Shown here: piece by piece, positions 57,220 through 64,000 of the stretch
Numbering within the stretch: the first letter of the stretch is position 1
Layout of the letters: each line of letters begins with the position of its first letter
DNA from: Pedobacter sp. B4-66
GTDB lineage: Bacteria; Bacteroidota; Bacteroidia; Sphingobacteriales; Sphingobacteriaceae
DNA: 64,000 nucleotides
Assembly (NCBI RefSeq): GCF_018492665.1
Contig: NZ_JAFVME010000001.1
Location: 310,001-374,000, forward strand
Direction of reading: 5' to 3'
Translations under genes and position numbers: made by a program
Notes under the pieces: generated by a model
What the model saw: only the letters and a program-made list of their open reading frames with translations
Databases searched by the model: none
Told to the model about the DNA's origin: nothing

Positions 57220-57611
57220 TTGTTTTTAGAATCATCTGCTGCGATTACAATAAAGCACACAATCAATATTGCGCTGTATTCAATCCCGCCTGATCCATGT
57301 TCGCCTACAAACCAGCCATTTTCAGCATGTATAATTATAATTCCAATTAGCAGCATTACAATGAATCCTATTGAAATCCATTTTCTGAAATATCCGGCAA
57401 TGAGTAATAAGCCACCGATGATTTCAAAAGTTGTAATTCCCCAAACAAAAGCGGTTCCATAAACAAAGCCTTTGCCGTTTAAAAAGCCGCCAAACCGTTC
57501 AATAGTTCCACCAGTAATGCGAACAATGGCATGAGCAAGGAATAGTAAAGAAATAAATATTCTTAAGAGAGTCAGGCTTTGATTTAATGAGATAAAAGGA
57601 AATGATTTCAT
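57216..57611 (-). CDS. DoxX-family membrane protein
   Basis: The 131-residue protein has four membrane helices. FISLLFLAHAIVRITGGTIERFGGFLN and VWGITTFEIIGGLLLIAGYFRKW are the DoxX-type features. It is a paralogue in fold, not in close sequence, of the protein at 22757. The function is unknown. The gene is convergent with the exporter operon and shares its terminal four bases. Confidence 0.85.
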   Translation of the reverse strand: MKSFPFISLNQSLTLLRIFISLLFLAHAIVRITGGTIERFGGFLNGKGFVYGTAFVWGITTFEIIGGLLLIAGYFRKWISIGFIVMLLIGIIIIHAENGWFVGEHGSGGIEYSAILIVCFIVIAADDSKNN

Positions 57612-57676
57612 AAGGCTTTGGCTTTTTTCATTTCAATGCGTTTCCTATAAATATAGAAAATTTTAGAACTTAATAA

Positions 57677-57720
57677 ATAACAAAAAAAAGGCTATTTAAA
57701 ATAGCCTCTTTTTTGTTATT
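57677..57720 (-). terminator. Terminator of the heavy-metal efflux operon
   Basis: AATAACAAAAAA / TTTTTTGTTATT surrounds GGCTATTT / AAATAGCC. It is bidirectional and lies 10 bases after the DUF3347 stop. Confidence 0.88.
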
Positions 57721-57729
57721 TATTATAAA

Positions 57730-58296
57730 CTACTTACTTATGGTTTCTTTTATATCACCACAGGTAAGCATACTCTCACCAAAATAAGGATTCTTTATTT
57801 CTTTTTGGTTACTTAACCACGATGCTCCTTTATCATTTAAAGCCATTGGGCAATACTCAACATATACCTCGCCTGAGTTTAAACCTGAGGCTTTTACGCG
57901 TTCAATAAAGTCTGTGCTTAACTCTGCAAATACAACTCTCTGCGCATCAATATCAGCTGCAGAACCGATTTTAGCTACCAATGTTGCTAAAGCTGCGCCG
58001 TTAGTTAACTCTTTTGAACCTAACTCAATTGCATTGGCAGCAACCTTTGCTTCCGCTACATCCCCCTTAACAAGCGCATTGGTTAAGTGAACATAATGTT
58101 GATAAACCGCGTTCAACTTATCGTCCTTTAAACTTACTGTAGAAGCACTCCCTTCTGTAGCTGCACCATGTCCTTCGCCTGCGGCATGATTGTGACCTTC
58201 GTGAGCATCGGCAGTCTCTGTTTTTTGTGGGTTACCACATGCAGCAAATAAGGTTACTGCAGCCAAAGTAATAACGAAATTAATTACTGTTTTCAT
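57730..58296 (-). CDS. DUF3347 His-rich lipoprotein
   Basis: The 188-residue protein has a lipobox ending at Cys20 (LFAAC), a His-rich stretch DAHEGHNHAAGEGHG (30-44) and the helical DUF3347 domain (VYQHYVHLTNALVKGDVAEA and VYVEYCPMALNDKGASWLS). The Cys-Pro-Met and His groups suggest copper or silver binding. The family is usually encoded with Cus-type efflux pumps, as here. It is the last gene of the efflux operon. Confidence 0.9.
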   Translation of the reverse strand: MKTVINFVITLAAVTLFAACGNPQKTETADAHEGHNHAAGEGHGAATEGSASTVSLKDDKLNAVYQHYVHLTNALVKGDVAEAKVAANAIELGSKELTNGAALATLVAKIGSAADIDAQRVVFAELSTDFIERVKASGLNSGEVYVEYCPMALNDKGASWLSNQKEIKNPYFGESMLTCGDIKETISK

Positions 58297-58329
58297 CTTT
58301 TCTTTTTTTTAATGGTTGTGTGTTTATTA

Positions 58330-59553
58330 TTATTTTATTTTAAGTCCTTCGACAGGATTTTTTCCCTTTTTAAGGATGTACTCGCTATATAAAAGGTAAG
58401 CTCCAGTTACTACTACCTGATCTCCGTTTTTCAATCCTTCAGCAATCTCTACCTCATTGTTATTCTCCTGACCAGTTTTTACTAATCGAGGCTCAAAGCT
58501 GTCCTTGCCATTTTTAATCCATACATGCATACCTTTTCCATCTCTTACCACAGCATCAACCGGAAGGGTTAATACATTGCTTTTACTTTCTGATGGAAGA
58601 AAAACGTTTGCCTGTAAGCCCGGCTGCCATTGATGTTGAGGATTAGGAATACTGCCTCTGATTTGCGTAAGTTGCGTGCCTGATTGAAGCGCAGGTGTAA
58701 TAAAGCTAACGGTCATTTCCTGAGGCTGATCTTCCCAGCCGGCAATAACTACCTTAACTTTCTGCCCCATCTTAATATTTTTTGCCTCATTTGGATAAAC
58801 GTCTGCCTCAACCCATAGCTGTCCGTACCCCTCTAATCTTAAAATCGGGTTACCCTCTGTTACATACTGGCCCTGAGTTACGGATAGCTCAGCCACTACT
58901 CCACCTTCAGGTGCATAAAAAACTACGTAAGGATCTTTCTTCTGGGTTTTAACAATCTGCTTTATCTGATTTTCAGATTGCCCGTATAACAACAGTTTTT
59001 GTTTTGCAGAAGCTACAATCTGTAACTCTATTTTATCGCCCTGAAATTGTTTTTCTTGCGCCACTGCCATCAGGTATTCCTGTTGTAGTGTAGCCAATTG
59101 TTCAGAATACAGCTTGTACAAAGGTTGCCCTTTGGCCACTTTTACGCCGGTTTCTCTTATGTACAATTCCTCTATTCTACCAGCAATTCTGCTAGAGATA
59201 TAACTGCTTTGCTCGGGGTTAACTACTAGTCGGCCGTTAAGCTGTTTAGCTCCCGAGAGATTGCCTGTACCAATCATTACAGTAGTAATATTTGCCAATG
59301 CCTGACGTTTCTCATCAACCTTTAATGCCTTATCATTGCTGTTTTTTTCAAATGGAACCAAGTCCATTCCGCAGATAGGACAAGTACCCATCTCATTTTT
59401 TATCACCTGAGGGTGCATAGGGCAGGTAAATGTTTGCGGTTTTCCTTGTGCCACTTCCCCATTTGATTTTTCTTGATTACTGCAAGCAGCAACAAATACC
59501 GACGGAACCAAAGCCAGTAAGGCCATCTTTTTTATAAATAATTTCCGTTCCAT
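58330..59553 (-). CDS. Efflux RND adaptor with heavy-metal-binding domain (CusB-like)
   Basis: The 407-residue lipoprotein (lipobox VAAC, Cys24) has a metal-binding YHS-like part with CPMHP (44-48) and CPICGMDL (58-65), followed by lipoyl, coiled-coil and beta-barrel domains of membrane-fusion proteins (SSRIAGRIEELYIRETG and VAELSVTQGQYVTEG). It connects CusA and TolC-type partners and may hand copper to the pump. It lies 3 bases behind the second adaptor gene. Confidence 0.93.
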   Translation of the reverse strand: MERKLFIKKMALLALVPSVFVAACSNQEKSNGEVAQGKPQTFTCPMHPQVIKNEMGTCPICGMDLVPFEKNSNDKALKVDEKRQALANITTVMIGTGNLSGAKQLNGRLVVNPEQSSYISSRIAGRIEELYIRETGVKVAKGQPLYKLYSEQLATLQQEYLMAVAQEKQFQGDKIELQIVASAKQKLLLYGQSENQIKQIVKTQKKDPYVVFYAPEGGVVAELSVTQGQYVTEGNPILRLEGYGQLWVEADVYPNEAKNIKMGQKVKVVIAGWEDQPQEMTVSFITPALQSGTQLTQIRGSIPNPQHQWQPGLQANVFLPSESKSNVLTLPVDAVVRDGKGMHVWIKNGKDSFEPRLVKTGQENNNEVEIAEGLKNGDQVVVTGAYLLYSEYILKKGKNPVEGLKIK

Positions 59554-59556
59554 AAC

Positions 59557-60795
59557 TTAATTTCCTTTGTTTTCAGTCATTTTTATGAAGCTTTCGCTAT
59601 CCACCAGATAAGCAGCATTTTTACTTACCTGCCAGCTACTGATGTCTTCTTTAATCTGGATCATTCCGGCAATGGTAATACCCGATTTTACTATTTTAGG
59701 GATCACAACATTGCCTTCTTTTTTAAAAACCACGGTTTTATTACCCAGAGATACCGCAGCCGATTCTGGCAACCACCATGAAGCGGATAGCAACACCGGA
59801 ATTCTGGCAGTAAGTAACTCACCTACTCTAAAATTCGGTTTGTTCAGGTAAATGCGCGCAATGGTAAAATTTACTCCATCTTTAAAAACAGGCTGTATCA
59901 TACCAATGCTGGCCGATTGAATGGTAGTTTTATCGGCAGTTTTATAGAATGCAAACTTATCGCCCCGTGCTATAAGCGAGGCCAAAGCAGGTTTTAAAGA
60001 GAATTCGGCAATTAGTTGACTTGCATTGTAGATGGTGAAAAGCGATTGTCCGGCGCTTACGTATTGTCCTGGCCTTAGTAATACCGGTGAATTAACAGGC
60101 ACGGCACTCACTGGTACGGCTGAAGACGAGCTTCCGCCACCTCCCATACTGCTCATTCCATCTCCACCAGATGATGGCGCAGGTGTAGCAGTGGCAACAG
60201 GTGCGGCGGCAGCAGATTTTTCGAGGATATACCCATCCGCATTGCTATATACCGGAATGCGGTAATTTATTTTTCCGGTTCTTAATAACTTGCTGACATC
60301 TGAAGCGCTCATTCCCAACAAGATTAGTCGTTGTTTAGCCCCCTGAAGCATATTTTGGTCTGTTCCAGTGCCTTTAAGGAATAGTAATTCCTGTTGTGCA
60401 GCGGCCAGATCTGGAGAATAAACCTCCATTATCAGTTGTCCTTTTTTAACTGGCTGATAATTGTATTTAATGAGCAAACGCTCTATTCTTCCGCTTACTC
60501 TGCTGGCCACACTATTCTGATTCCTTGTATCGTAATTGATAATACCTTGCGCCTCTTCTGTGAATATTTTTGTGCCATATTCTGCCTTAATTACAGGCAG
60601 TGTAGATACCACCTGCTCGTTTGAAGGCTTTAACAAATGCGAAAGATTGCTGTCAATATTTACAACACCCGGATCATCATGATTGGCGTGTTTATTGTCC
60701 TTTTCTCTGTTACAAGAGCTAAATACCAATACGCCGATCAGTACCAGAGCTACCAATGCGTAGGTCTGCAGCTTAGCGATATAGTTCTTTCTCAT
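59557..60795 (-). CDS. Second efflux RND adaptor, with a low-complexity insert
   Basis: The 412-residue lipoprotein (lipobox FSSC, Cys28) has the same fusion-protein architecture but no metal-binding domain: SRVSGRIERLLIKYNYQPVKKGQ near 98 and GQYVSAGQSLFTIYNASQL near 243. Between the lipoyl strands, residues about 195-235 form an Ala/Pro/Ser/Gly-rich insert. His and Asp (KHANHDD) follow the lipobox. It overlaps the TolC gene by 23 bases and may form a mixed adaptor ring with the neighbour. Confidence 0.9.
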   Translation of the reverse strand: MRKNYIAKLQTYALVALVLIGVLVFSSCNREKDNKHANHDDPGVVNIDSNLSHLLKPSNEQVVSTLPVIKAEYGTKIFTEEAQGIINYDTRNQNSVASRVSGRIERLLIKYNYQPVKKGQLIMEVYSPDLAAAQQELLFLKGTGTDQNMLQGAKQRLILLGMSASDVSKLLRTGKINYRIPVYSNADGYILEKSAAAAPVATATPAPSSGGDGMSSMGGGGSSSSAVPVSAVPVNSPVLLRPGQYVSAGQSLFTIYNASQLIAEFSLKPALASLIARGDKFAFYKTADKTTIQSASIGMIQPVFKDGVNFTIARIYLNKPNFRVGELLTARIPVLLSASWWLPESAAVSLGNKTVVFKKEGNVVIPKIVKSGITIAGMIQIKEDISSWQVSKNAAYLVDSESFIKMTENKGN

Positions 60796-62023
60796 AATCA
60801 GCTATCATTAAATAAAGTTTCAATTTCTCATCCAAAACACTGGTTTGCATCATGGTTAGCGCTTCCCATGAATCAATTACTTCTGGCAGTTCCATTTTAT
60901 TCTCACGGTAATTCAAAAAGTTAACGTCAAGCGTTTTTTGAAGTGTTGGAATAATCTTACTTTCCATGGCATCTATACGTTTTTGCATCGATTGAATTTC
61001 GAACTGCATACCGTAAAGCATTCCTTGAGTTTCCTGCAACATTGCCGCTTTCTCTTTGCCCATAGCCTGCACTTCGTACTCCATCCCTTTTACTTCTGAT
61101 TTATACATTTTTGAAGACCAGGGAGCAATTGGAATACTTATCATGCCCATTACACTGAAAGCCTTCGGCATCATCTTAGTTAAAGGCGACATGTGGTCGA
61201 ACCGCAGCTTAAAATCAGGTCTGCTTTGCTTTTTCATCGCCTCAATGTTCAATTGCATCGATTGGATGTTGTAATCCATTTTCTTGATGTCGTTTCTGGC
61301 CATTGCCAAACTACCGGTATCAATAGCGGATGCTTGTACAAATTTTGGCTGATAAGTGGTATCAATGGTTATGTCTGCATTTCCCGGCTGATTCATTAAA
61401 CTGTTTAGCCATGCTCTGGATTTGGCGATATCGCCTTCCTGCATACGGATCATGTTTTTGTTTTCTTCCAGTTTTGCAGTGGTTTTGTATACGCTACCCA
61501 ATTTGGACTGATTGAATGGATACCTGATCTCTTCGATCTTTTTCATGGTTTCCATAATCTTCTCGTTCTTCTGCAATACCTCTATTTTTTGCGTTGCAAC
61601 CAACCAACCAAAATACAGGCGTTTTGCTTGTGTTTTGTATTCGTTTAAGGTAACACCGCGAGTTTCGTTCTCTGCCTTACCTTTCGATTCGATATAGCGT
61701 TTGTTGGCATTCAGCTTAGCCATGTTTGGAATATCCTGCTCCAACTGTATCATTACAGATCCTTTATCCCTATCGTCCATAAGCACCTGGCCGGGATAAG
61801 GCGTCATAAACGTACCCACACCAACCATTGGTGCCATCCATGCTGTTGCTGCTTTTGCGGTGTGTTTATAGCTTTCGGCCTTTAAACCATACGATTGCAA
61901 TAGCAGGTTGTTTTTATCTATACGGTGCAAAATCGTATCTAACGATAGTACCTCTTTTTGCTGTGCTGTTGTATAAAATGGCAGCAACAACAATACCCAT
62001 GTTAATTTCTTAATGATGTACAT
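60773..62023 (-). CDS. TolC-family outer-membrane protein of the Cus-type pump
   Basis: The 416-residue protein has a signal peptide (MYIIKKLTWVLLLLPFYTTAQ) and TolC helices rich in Met (MAPMVGVGTFMTPYPG, MQSMQLNIEAMKKQSRP, and MQEIQ-like repeats near 320). This fits copper or silver efflux. The ATG at 62023 overlaps the end of the cusA C-terminal frame by 14 bases; an earlier in-frame ATG at 62044 is less likely. Confidence 0.88.
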   Translation of the reverse strand: MYIIKKLTWVLLLLPFYTTAQQKEVLSLDTILHRIDKNNLLLQSYGLKAESYKHTAKAATAWMAPMVGVGTFMTPYPGQVLMDDRDKGSVMIQLEQDIPNMAKLNANKRYIESKGKAENETRGVTLNEYKTQAKRLYFGWLVATQKIEVLQKNEKIMETMKKIEEIRYPFNQSKLGSVYKTTAKLEENKNMIRMQEGDIAKSRAWLNSLMNQPGNADITIDTTYQPKFVQASAIDTGSLAMARNDIKKMDYNIQSMQLNIEAMKKQSRPDFKLRFDHMSPLTKMMPKAFSVMGMISIPIAPWSSKMYKSEVKGMEYEVQAMGKEKAAMLQETQGMLYGMQFEIQSMQKRIDAMESKIIPTLQKTLDVNFLNYRENKMELPEVIDSWEALTMMQTSVLDEKLKLYLMIADYEKELYR

Positions 62024-63947
62024 CGTGAACCTCCAATTTTCCATATTTCCTCAATTCATATTCTTTGGACATTAAAAAGATGAGTGGTGTAACCAGCAAG
62101 ATGTGTGTAGATGAGGTTAGCACCCCGCCTATCATAGGCAGTACTATTGGCTGCATTACATCAACTCCTACTCCACTAGCCCATAATACTGGTACCAATC
62201 CAAATAGCGACACACAAACGGTCATCAGTTTTGGCCTTAACCTTTTTGCTGCACCATGAATTACATACTCCCTAAGGTCTTCTTTAGTAATTGTCTCGCT
62301 TGAATTCCCTTTTAGTTTAATCAGTTGTTGCATACCATCATTGAGGTAAATGACCATCACAATTCCGGTTTCTACGGCAATCCCGAACAGGGCAATGAAG
62401 CCTACGGCTACCCCAACTGAGAGGTTAACTCCCCAGAAATAAATCATGTACGCTCCTCCAATTAAGGCAAAAGGCACCGTGATTAGACTTAAAAATGCCT
62501 CTCTGATGGAGCGAAATGCAAAGTAAAGAGAGAAGAATATGATTACTAAAACCACCGGAGCAATCCACATTAGGGTTTGCTTACCTCTAATCAGGTTTTC
62601 GTACTGACCACTCCATTCCAGGAAATAACCTTCAGGAAGTACACCTTTCTCTTTATTCAGTTTCTCCATTGCATCCTTAACCGTGCTGCCTAAATCTCTA
62701 TCGCGGACGTTAAACATTACAGCGCCACGCAGAATCGCATTGTCAGAGCTGATCATTGGTGGTCCATCTTCAAACTTTACATCAGCTACTGCTGACAAAG
62801 GAACCTCACCAAATGAAGCCGATTGAATAGGGATTCTTTGAATACGTTCTACACTGTTACGGTACTCTTGAGCCAAACGTACGCTGATAGAAAAGCGCTG
62901 TCTGCCCTCAATGGTATTACCAATTGTTGCACCGCCCAGGGCGCTTTCTACAACCTGATTAACATCGTCTACATTTAAGCCATATCTGGCCAGTTCTTCT
63001 CTTTTTACATCAATAGATAGGTATTTACCACCTGTAATAGGCTCTACAAATAGGTCGCTTACGCCAGGGGTACCTTCTAGTGCTGCTTTTACTTTTTCTG
63101 ATACCGAGGCAATGGTATCCAGGTTTTGTCCGAAAACTTTTATACCTACATCGGTACGGATACCGGTAGCCAACATGTTAATTCTATTGATGATCGGTTG
63201 AGTCCACCCGTTTACTACACCCGGAATTTGAAGTTTGGCATCTAGCTCTGTTACTATGTCTTTTTTGGTGATGCCTTTTCTCCATTCGCTTTTCGGTTTC
63301 AGGGTAATGATGGTTTCGATCATACTGATCGGCGAGTTATCTGTAGCGGTATTTGCTCTACCCGCTTTTCCTAGCACCTTATCTACTTCAGGTACCGATT
63401 TAATAATCTTGTCCTGCACCTGTAGTATCCTCTTTGCTTCTGCATTAGAAACATCGGGTAAGGTTACGGGCATAAACAAAATACTCTGCTCGTCTAATGG
63501 AGGTATAAACTCCGTACCCAGATTTTTAAGCAATGGTATGGTGATCAGCAATGCGATGATATTAATAGCAATTGTTGTTTTTCTCCATTTTAAAACCGTT
63601 CTGATAATCGGCTCATAGACCTTTTCTAGCACCCTGTTTACAGGATTTGCATTATCAGGTTTGAATTTCCCTTTCATAAAGAAAGAGATAAGTACCGGGG
63701 CTAGTGTAATCACCAACAAAGCATCAACAATCATGATGAATGTTTTGGTGTAAGCCAGTGGGTGAAATAATTTACCTTCCTGTCCGGTTAACATAAATAC
63801 CGGTAAAAAAGAGGTAATGATAATTACCGTTGCAAAGAACACGCCTCTTGATACCTGTTTGCTGGATTTAGTGATCACCGCTAGACGATCTTCTTCGCTA
63901 ATCCAATCCGGAGATTTGCGAAATATATTTTTGAACCAGTTCATCAT
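62010..63947 (-). CDS. C-terminal half of a CusA/CzcA-type RND pump
   Basis: The 645-residue frame corresponds to the second half of a CusA/CzcA protein: QVSRGVFFATVIIITSFLPVFML with TGQEGKLFHPLAYTKTF (second part of the first helix bundle), GTEFIPPLDEQSILFMPVTLPDV, GKAGRANTATDNSP, a second porter domain and the last helices up to LLVTPLIFLMSKEYELRK. The first half is in the overlapping frame to the right. The ATG at 63947 overlaps that frame's stop by four bases. An in-frame stop just upstream excludes a longer frame. Whether this is a natural split or a frameshift cannot be told here. Confidence 0.8.
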   Translation of the reverse strand: MMNWFKNIFRKSPDWISEEDRLAVITKSSKQVSRGVFFATVIIITSFLPVFMLTGQEGKLFHPLAYTKTFIMIVDALLVITLAPVLISFFMKGKFKPDNANPVNRVLEKVYEPIIRTVLKWRKTTIAINIIALLITIPLLKNLGTEFIPPLDEQSILFMPVTLPDVSNAEAKRILQVQDKIIKSVPEVDKVLGKAGRANTATDNSPISMIETIITLKPKSEWRKGITKKDIVTELDAKLQIPGVVNGWTQPIINRINMLATGIRTDVGIKVFGQNLDTIASVSEKVKAALEGTPGVSDLFVEPITGGKYLSIDVKREELARYGLNVDDVNQVVESALGGATIGNTIEGRQRFSISVRLAQEYRNSVERIQRIPIQSASFGEVPLSAVADVKFEDGPPMISSDNAILRGAVMFNVRDRDLGSTVKDAMEKLNKEKGVLPEGYFLEWSGQYENLIRGKQTLMWIAPVVLVIIFFSLYFAFRSIREAFLSLITVPFALIGGAYMIYFWGVNLSVGVAVGFIALFGIAVETGIVMVIYLNDGMQQLIKLKGNSSETITKEDLREYVIHGAAKRLRPKLMTVCVSLFGLVPVLWASGVGVDVMQPIVLPMIGGVLTSSTHILLVTPLIFLMSKEYELRKYGKLEVHDVHH

Positions 63948-64000
63948 GATGTTGTCGTTTTATTTTGATCCTTTTCCCATTCCTCATATCGCTCTGCCAA
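63944..64000 (-). CDS. End of the N-terminal half of the CusA-type pump
   Basis: The last 18 codons of a frame that enters from the right read LAERYEEWEKDQNKTTTS and then TGA. In related pumps ERYEEWEK-like residues follow the VENxx helix and continue without a break into WFKNIF...PDW. The TGA overlaps the ATG of the C-terminal half (ATGA). This is the same pump, split in two. Confidence 0.65.
   Translation of the reverse strand: MAERYEEWEKDQNKTTTS

Overview
The window looks like a chromosomal segment of a Bacteroidota bacterium of the Sphingobacteriaceae, most likely Pedobacter or a close relative. This is inferred from protein families and signals, not from a 16S gene. The evidence includes a SusC/SusD pair with ECF sigma factor and FecR, a fused MurF-alanine racemase, TAnnTTTG (-7) / TTTG (-33) promoters, A/T-rich spacers and few Shine-Dalgarno sites.

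Layout. 1-7.8 kb is housekeeping: a truncated unknown gene, a LolD-type ATPase, sucC, asnS, an FMN glutamate-synthase-like protein, tsaC-like and nhaA. 7.8-11.6 kb is a trpD-trpF-trpB-trpA operon on the minus strand, preceded by a classical attenuator with a 17-residue leader peptide containing three consecutive Trp codons. 11.6-20.6 kb holds an SDR, recR, a sodium:solute symporter, a LOG-family protein, an ArsC-like protein, a DUF502 membrane protein, murF-alr, an orphan solute-binding protein and recX. 20.8-21.7 kb is a tandem array of four tRNA-Gly(GCC)/tRNA-Leu(UAA) pairs. 22.7-24 kb is a DoxX-ArsR-SRPBCC operon with two matching palindromes on its promoter. 24-27.4 kb is a LytS/LytTR system whose kinase carries a degenerate thioredoxin-like domain. 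27.5-38.6 kb holds gdhA, a TonB-dependent receptor and a sigma/FecR/SusC/SusD uptake locus.

38.7-43.1 kb encodes a HAMP-PAS histidine kinase, an NtrC-type sigma-54 activator and an unusual protein that joins a GNAT acetyltransferase to what looks like the dimerisation domain of an ArgE-type M20 hydrolase. Candidate sigma-54 promoters and shared TTCCA-N3-TGG palindromes about 90-110 bp upstream suggest a self-controlled regulatory module. A tRNA-Cys with a poorly paired acceptor stem follows at 43.35 kb.

43.6-52.2 kb is an envelope region: VOC protein, BNR-repeat protein, DUF2147 protein, a VirJ/AcvB-type hydrolase directly behind MprF, a glycoside-hydrolase-like protein and a phosphotriesterase-like protein. 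52.4-57.2 kb is a TolC-HlyD-ABC2-ABC2 exporter without an ATPase gene. 57.7-64 kb is a copper/heavy-metal efflux operon (CusA, TolC, two adaptors, DUF3347), in which CusA is split into two overlapping reading frames at the window edge.

The strongest candidates for something new are the GNAT-ArgE-lid protein with its sigma-54 module, the trp attenuator, the thioredoxin-fused kinase, a 327-base tract with only two G residues upstream of asnS, and the split cusA.
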